Part shown: one piece after another, positions 52,458 through 64,000 of the stretch
How positions within the stretch are numbered: the stretch's first letter is position 1
How the letters are laid out: each line of letters opens with the position of its first letter
NCBI GenBank assembly: GCA_030063045.1
Contig: JAQSEB010000059.1
Span: 558,001-622,000, forward strand
Length of the DNA: 64,000 bases
From: Pratylenchus scribneri
Taxonomy: Eukaryota > Nematoda > Chromadorea > Rhabditida > Pratylenchidae
Direction: 5' to 3'
Made by a program: the position numbers and the translations under genes
The notes under the pieces: model-generated
Database searches by the model: none
Seen by the model: the letters and a program-made list of their open reading frames with translations, nothing else
Told to the model about the DNA's origin: nothing

Positions 52458-53863
52458 TCAAATGGAAAATGCTGGAATAAATGTTGGTTGATTTTGTTGT
52501 TGACTGGGCGCAGGGATCACTCGGCTCTTCAGCTGCTCAAATGGGGCGGCCATTTTGTGTTGGACTTTTTGCAAAAGTTTGTCAGGAACCAGGAAACTCA
52601 CTCGTTGCAATTCATTTCGAGTAGGCATCCTTAAAATAAAAATGTTAGCAAAATAATAAACAAAAAAGCTAACTGTGCTCCCTCCTGATTTGCAATGTCC
52701 AAAGCATCTTCCAGGGAAGTCAGGAAAACTTTGCCACTGATTCGTTTGGTCACATTCCGCTGGAAAAACCAGGCCTTGTCCTCATCGTCGGCAACGTAGC
52801 GAAAGAGGCGTGGATATTTGTTGAGAAGATGTCCCCGAGTGGATGTGAACCCGAGCAGCTTGTTCAGCTTTGAGAGGAGCACGAAAGGGGAGTCGGCGGT
52901 AAAACGATTCGGGTCCCACTAAAATGTACAAATTTTACCAAAATGATTTAATTTCCAATTAAAAACCTTGAATGCTTCAGCCTGAGTAATTGGTTGACGT
53001 CCATTCATAACCGGCGTTCCGCTTCGGCCCGTGTCCAAGTCAACTTTTTTGGGGCGGCCACGTTTCTTTGGTCGATCTTTAAAGTTCTTTTATTATTTTT
53101 GTAAATTAATTTTAAATAAAACCTCCAAATGGTGCATTTTGAAGTGATGAATTGTAGCTAATCAAACTTCCATCGCTCTCATTGTCCTCACTGTCGTACA
53201 AATTGGACATGTCCGTTTGAATTTGTAGTTCGGGCGGCAATTTTTGTTTCAATGCAGTGTATGCCTAAATTAAAAATATTAAATTTGAATAATTAAAAAG
53301 CTTACGGGAATGCATTTGCGGCGATCTCCAGCACTTTCGGCCTCCATTTGTTGTGGAAGAAAAATTGTTTTTGCCCCATCCAAAATTGCAATGCAAAGTT
53401 GGTTAATGTCCGTCTCATTGACTTCCTAAAATAGTTTTTAATTATTTTTTGGGTCTAAATCAATTACATGGCCATTTCTACGCAGATTTTCGAATGCTGG
53501 TGTAAATGTAGTGCGCAAATGACGATCGATGACTTGCTTTTAATCGATTTTCTGATTAATATGAGTATAAAGTAAATATTTTAACCTTAATCTCCTCATT
53601 GAAATCACTTTGAAAAACCTGAAGATGTTTTAAATTCATTGCATGTTTAGTAAATCAATAAAAACCTGTCTAAGAACATCCAATGATTTTGTGGTGTCAT
53701 CGGCCATATCACTTTTATTCCGCCGTATCGCTTGCCTCAATGAATTCGTTTTAGCCGTTGTATCATCGCCAGATGCGCCCAACAAATTGGAAAGTATTTC
53801 AATGCGTCGGTTCAGTTTGTTTCCGTTGCAATTCCCCGACACATAATTTGATGGGTCGCGCAT
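52458..53863 (-). CDS. DNTTIP1: DNTTIP1, subunit of the MiDAC histone deacetylase complex
   Basis: DNTTIP1 dimerises and joins HDAC1/2 and MIDEAS in the mitotic deacetylase complex; its C-terminal SKI/SNO-like domain binds DNA. Minus-strand ATG 53863 gives MRDPSNYVSGNCNGNKLNRR. The N-terminal dimerisation part has DVLRQVFQSDFNEEIKQVID. Middle exons carry an AT-hook KKRGRPKK. The DNA-binding domain is KWDPNRFTADSPFVLLSKLN with KLLGFTSTRGHLLNKYPRLF and RYVADDEDKAWFFQRN, aligning with FVLGSRANKALGMGGTRGR and HPHLFKYAADPQDKHWL. The last exon, MPTRNELQRVSFLVPDKLLQ, joins in the frame after EGAQ and ends at FIPAFSI (stop 52458-52460). About 330 residues, near the human length. Confidence 0.9.
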
Positions 53864-54628
53864 TTTCTTTTCTTAATTTATCAATCAATCTCTGAAATTA
53901 GCTTGATTTTTTTCATAATAAATTTAGTAAATATTAAGTAGATCTTTTTTTACATTTACATGGCTCCCTCCGTTTAGTTTTTCCATGCATAAAAAATTAT
54001 TTTATCAAGGCAAATGATCGATTAATCGATATCGATTGATTCACATTCACAAACTGTACTACAAAACGATCGATTCATATACTGTACTACAAAAAGATTT
54101 ATTCACATACTGTACTAAAAATCGATCGATCGATTCACATTCGCATACTTTTTCTAAAATTAAGAGTTTCCAGTGTTTTTATTTCCGAAAAAAAGATTTT
54201 TGGTTTTCCTTGTAAAATGAAACCGGTTTGGTTTTAGATAAAATGTCTAAATTATATAAGGTGTGAAAAGAAAAACAGAAAAATAAAAACTGAAAAGAAG
54301 TAAAAGTGAAAACAACTTGATAGACATATGAATATGATTATGACACACCCATGACCCATACTCAGCCAGACCCGACCCGACCTTAAGTTTTAAAAACCTC
54401 TTAATAATAAGTGAACCGTTTTCAGTGAAACGTTAGCATCACATTTTCTGCGTCAAAATCAAAACCATGCAAATGCAACAAATTTGTTATTCTCCGGATT
54501 TAGCATATAGAAAATAGAAATATTTACACTTTTTCTTCCATAAACATTTTAAGAAATATTTCCTATTCCAGCCACAAACCTATATTCTGTTCATCTCAAT
54601 AAATAAAAATTTGTTATTTTTAGCAGAG
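53864..54628. promoter_or_regulatory. Divergent promoter region of DNTTIP1 and gck-4
   Basis: 765-bp head-to-head spacer. 54022-54150 holds three to four imperfect units of about 33 bp: TCGATTGATTCACATTCACA, AACTGTACTACAAAACGATC. The ATCGATCGAT palindrome recurs. A TTTTTAG acceptor at 54617-54623 lies 5 bp before the gck-4 ATG. A pyrimidine/purine-rich block (AAAGAAAAACAGAAAAATAA) lies near 54270. Confidence 0.5.
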
Positions 54629-61550
<6,922 letters not shown>

Positions 61551-61936
61551 AACACACACACAATTTATTTTTTTAATGTATTTTTCGAAATATATCCAAT
61601 CATTTTAATCTTTTGAGAATCATAGAATTTATTATTTATGCCAAATCTCTTCATCCAATTCATTTCCACATTCATTCATTCATTGAGCAGGCATTCCATT
61701 TTTAATTTAAGAGAATCTTCCCATTCCCTCATCCAATATTCATTCAATTATAAATGTTATAATAAAAACGATTTAAAATGTGCCTTTTACGACCCATTTT
61801 TTTCTATGTGTCTGACCTTGATAAATTTTATTTTTCTTCCATTTTTGTACAAAATATAACCTTGAAATGTTCACTTTCACATTTCATCGATGGATGAATA
61901 TTTTTACTAAATTTTGATAATTTATTTATTTTATAG
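61551..61936. other. Spacer between gck-4 and the ADAM gene
   Basis: AT-rich 386 bp. A hydrophobic frame MCLTLINFIFLPFLYKI at 61807-61857 could be a signal-peptide exon of the ADAM gene, but no GT donor joins it in frame to the next exon. CATTCATTCATT simple repeat at about 61671-61684. Confidence 0.4.
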
Positions 61937-64000
61937 AATCAAAATCTTCAGAGGTCTCGCACAATTCCGATGAATTATAAAGAATGCCCAATTCGTTTGT
62001 ATTGGCGAAATTATTCAAATACAAATGTGCAAGAAGAAATTAATGCGGAACAATTGATTAAACTGGTAACTCAATCAAATCGATAATTTTAATGTAAAAT
62101 TTAAGGTTGAATCTCATCATGCAAATGAATTAATGCTCAAATTTGATTTTGGATCTGGTGACTTCAATGCTGACTTTAAACCGAATTGGTATTAAAATTA
62201 AATTATTATTGAATTATTTTAATTAATTTCTTTAGGGATTTAATTGGCAAAGAATCCAGCAGAATTAGCAAGGTAATTAGTAATTTATTTATAAATATTT
62301 TTAAAATTAATTCAGGAAAAACTTTGCCATTTTGACGCATTTAATTTGAATACAAATGAATATAGCACACTGAGTGCGTGCAATTCCAAGGATATTAAGT
62401 AAGCATTTTCGGTTAAATAAAATAATTTAAAATAATTAATTTTAGTGGATTAATTCGAGCGAATGGACGACAATTAATTTTTGGTCATTCTGGCGAGAAT
62501 TTCTATTTTTTAGTCGAAAAATCGGAAAATTGTGGTAATATTCAATATATTAATTTAATAAATTTAAATTAAGATTTAATCAATAAATCCAATGAATTGA
62601 ATTCATTGCGGAAGAAAAGGCAAATACAAGGGGAAAGGATGCCAAAATATTATCCAGAATATATTGATGGAATTAAAAGATGGGTTGAGCTGGTGTTCAT
62701 TGCGGACCAAACAATCTATAAAAAATATGAAAGCGATGAAAAACGCATTCATGATAGGTAAAACCGTTCAATTTAATTAAATTTAATCAATTTTTCATTT
62801 AATTTTAAAGACTTTATTCCATTGCGAGCACAATTAATTCGGTGAGTACAAAAATACTTTTAAAATATTCAATCAATTTTTAGCTATATGTTCCATTGAA
62901 TATTCGAGTCACATTGATTTGGGCTGACATTTGGAAGGAGGAAAATCCAATTGAAGTGACCGAAAATGCCGATAAAACATTGAGGGATTTTTTGGGCTAT
63001 CGGAAGAAATTTTTGGCTGAACATCCGCATGATAATGCACAATTATTGACGTATTAATTCTCTATTCATAATTAATTTACAATATTTTATACAGAAATGT
63101 TCATTTTGGTTCGGTCATTGGAAAAGCCTATAAAGTATCAATCAATTAATTAAATTTAATAATTTAAAATAAAATTCCAGGGCACAATGTGTTCATATGA
63201 TTATTCGGGCGGCGTAATTGTCGACCATGCTGACAATCCCGTCTTTGTTGGAATGACCGTCGCTCATGAAATGGGCCACAATTTTGGGTTTTCTTCTCAT
63301 TTACTTTTTAAAATTAATTAATTTCCAAAGAATGGACCATGATGTGGAACAATGCAATTGTCCAGTTGATTCTTGCATTATGGCGGCTGCGAGCAGCAAG
63401 TAAATTTATCAATTTTATCAAGAGTCCGGATAATTAAATACTTTTTATTGGGCTTATAAAATGCTTTAATTTACATGAAAGACTTAATTATATAAATTAT
63501 CCCGAACAAGAAATTTTTAGTCGAGTGGGGAAGAGTCTGGTATTTAGTTAATGGAGGCGAGGGTTCGAATCCCCACCGCACCACATAATTTCTTTGTTCG
63601 GAAAAGAGGGTTTTTTGTCATTTTTATTTGAAGATTTAACAAAAATCATTAAAATGTATTTATCCAAAAGGGTACTAAAAAGTCAAAAAATGATTTTCCT
63701 TTTTAAAATTCCAATCCTTAATTAAATTTTTTATTTCCTAAACCTTTCAATTTAGTGCAAATTCAACTTCATATTTTTCTGACTGCTCACTGGACACCCT
63801 TTCATCAGCTTTGCGAAGAGGCGTCGACTATTGTTTGCACAATGTTCCAAAAATGGCATTTGGTGGTGCAAAATGTGGAAATGGCATTGTGGAGGACGGC
63901 GAGGATTGTGACTGCGGCACGGGGCCATGCCCGAATAAATGTTGCATTGCAAGCAAATGCAAATTGGCCAAAGACGCGGAATGTGCTGATGGTAAATATG
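61937..64000 (+). CDS. ADAM metalloprotease, ADAM9/12/19-like (partial at 3' end)
   Basis: A membrane-anchored zinc protease of the adamalysin family. The first exon I can support begins after TTTATAG at 61936; the signal-peptide exon is not resolved. Prodomain exons include [37 protein letters not shown] and [19 protein letters not shown] furin site RKKRQ precedes the catalytic domain: [74 protein letters not shown] (zinc motif HExGHxxGxxH with Glu kept) and CIMAAAS (Met-turn). A disintegrin domain begins [15 protein letters not shown] and the window ends within it. The intact motif argues for an active protease. ADM-2 is the likely nematode relative, from memory only. Confidence 0.88.
63521..63586 (+). 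ncRNA. tRNA-like sequence in an ADAM intron
   Basis: GTCGAGTGGGGAAGAGTCTG is followed by GAGGCGAGGGTTCGAATCCC and CACCGCACCACA. The B box GGTTCGAATCC is perfect; the 5' half does not fold into clear D and anticodon arms. The end happens to read CACCA. Probably a tRNA fragment or pseudogene. Confidence 0.45.

Overview
The window is nuclear DNA of a nematode. It is strongly AT-rich, with many short exons, 40-100 bp introns ending in TTTNAG, and splice acceptors directly before start codons, as expected for spliced-leader trans-splicing. Protein identities are metazoan throughout and several match nematode family members. Base composition and intron style suggest a plant-parasitic tylenchid such as a root-knot nematode (Meloidogyne); that is inference and no species is claimed. 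All gene identities come from remembered family motifs, not from a search. Exon borders were read by eye.

Layout: 1-2.9 kb minus strand: start of an unknown gene, histone H2A.Z, proteasome beta-5. 2.9-5.1 kb: gene-poor with two tandem repeats. 5.1-22.2 kb plus strand: PRP39 splicing factor, ZNF622/Rei1 ribosome factor, RalGEF (RGL), a Gi/o-type G-protein alpha subunit, BLOC-1 subunit 1. 22.3-23.0 kb minus: PYM. 24.5-24.9 kb plus: PEN-2. 25.4-34.0 kb minus: UFC1, ZCCHC8 and PHF14, spaced like an operon. 34.6-35.7 kb plus: ribosomal protein SA. 35.9-40.0 kb minus: a collagen-olfactomedin membrane protein of UNC-122/gliomedin type. 41.2-52.2 kb plus: small coiled-coil protein, Gemin8, a cyclin-G-associated kinase, TMCO4, TIP-1 PDZ protein. 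52.5-53.9 kb minus: DNTTIP1. 54.6-64 kb plus: SLK/LOK-type kinase (GCK-4) and an ADAM protease cut by the window edge.

Most genes are conserved housekeeping or signalling genes. The unusual content lies in the introns. Family A is an interspersed element with TIR-like ends and an internal 46-bp tandem array; ten copies, all intronic. Family B is about 150 bp with a pol III B-box-like palindrome; about 21 copies, all intronic and often paired. Two further inverted-repeat (MITE-like) families occur twice each, and five tRNA-like sequences are scattered. Other points of note are two apparent GC-AG introns, a duplicated promoter plus first exon, a duplicated tRNA-like block carrying a decayed copy of the J-domain exon start, and two apparent single-base frameshifts in otherwise conserved genes.
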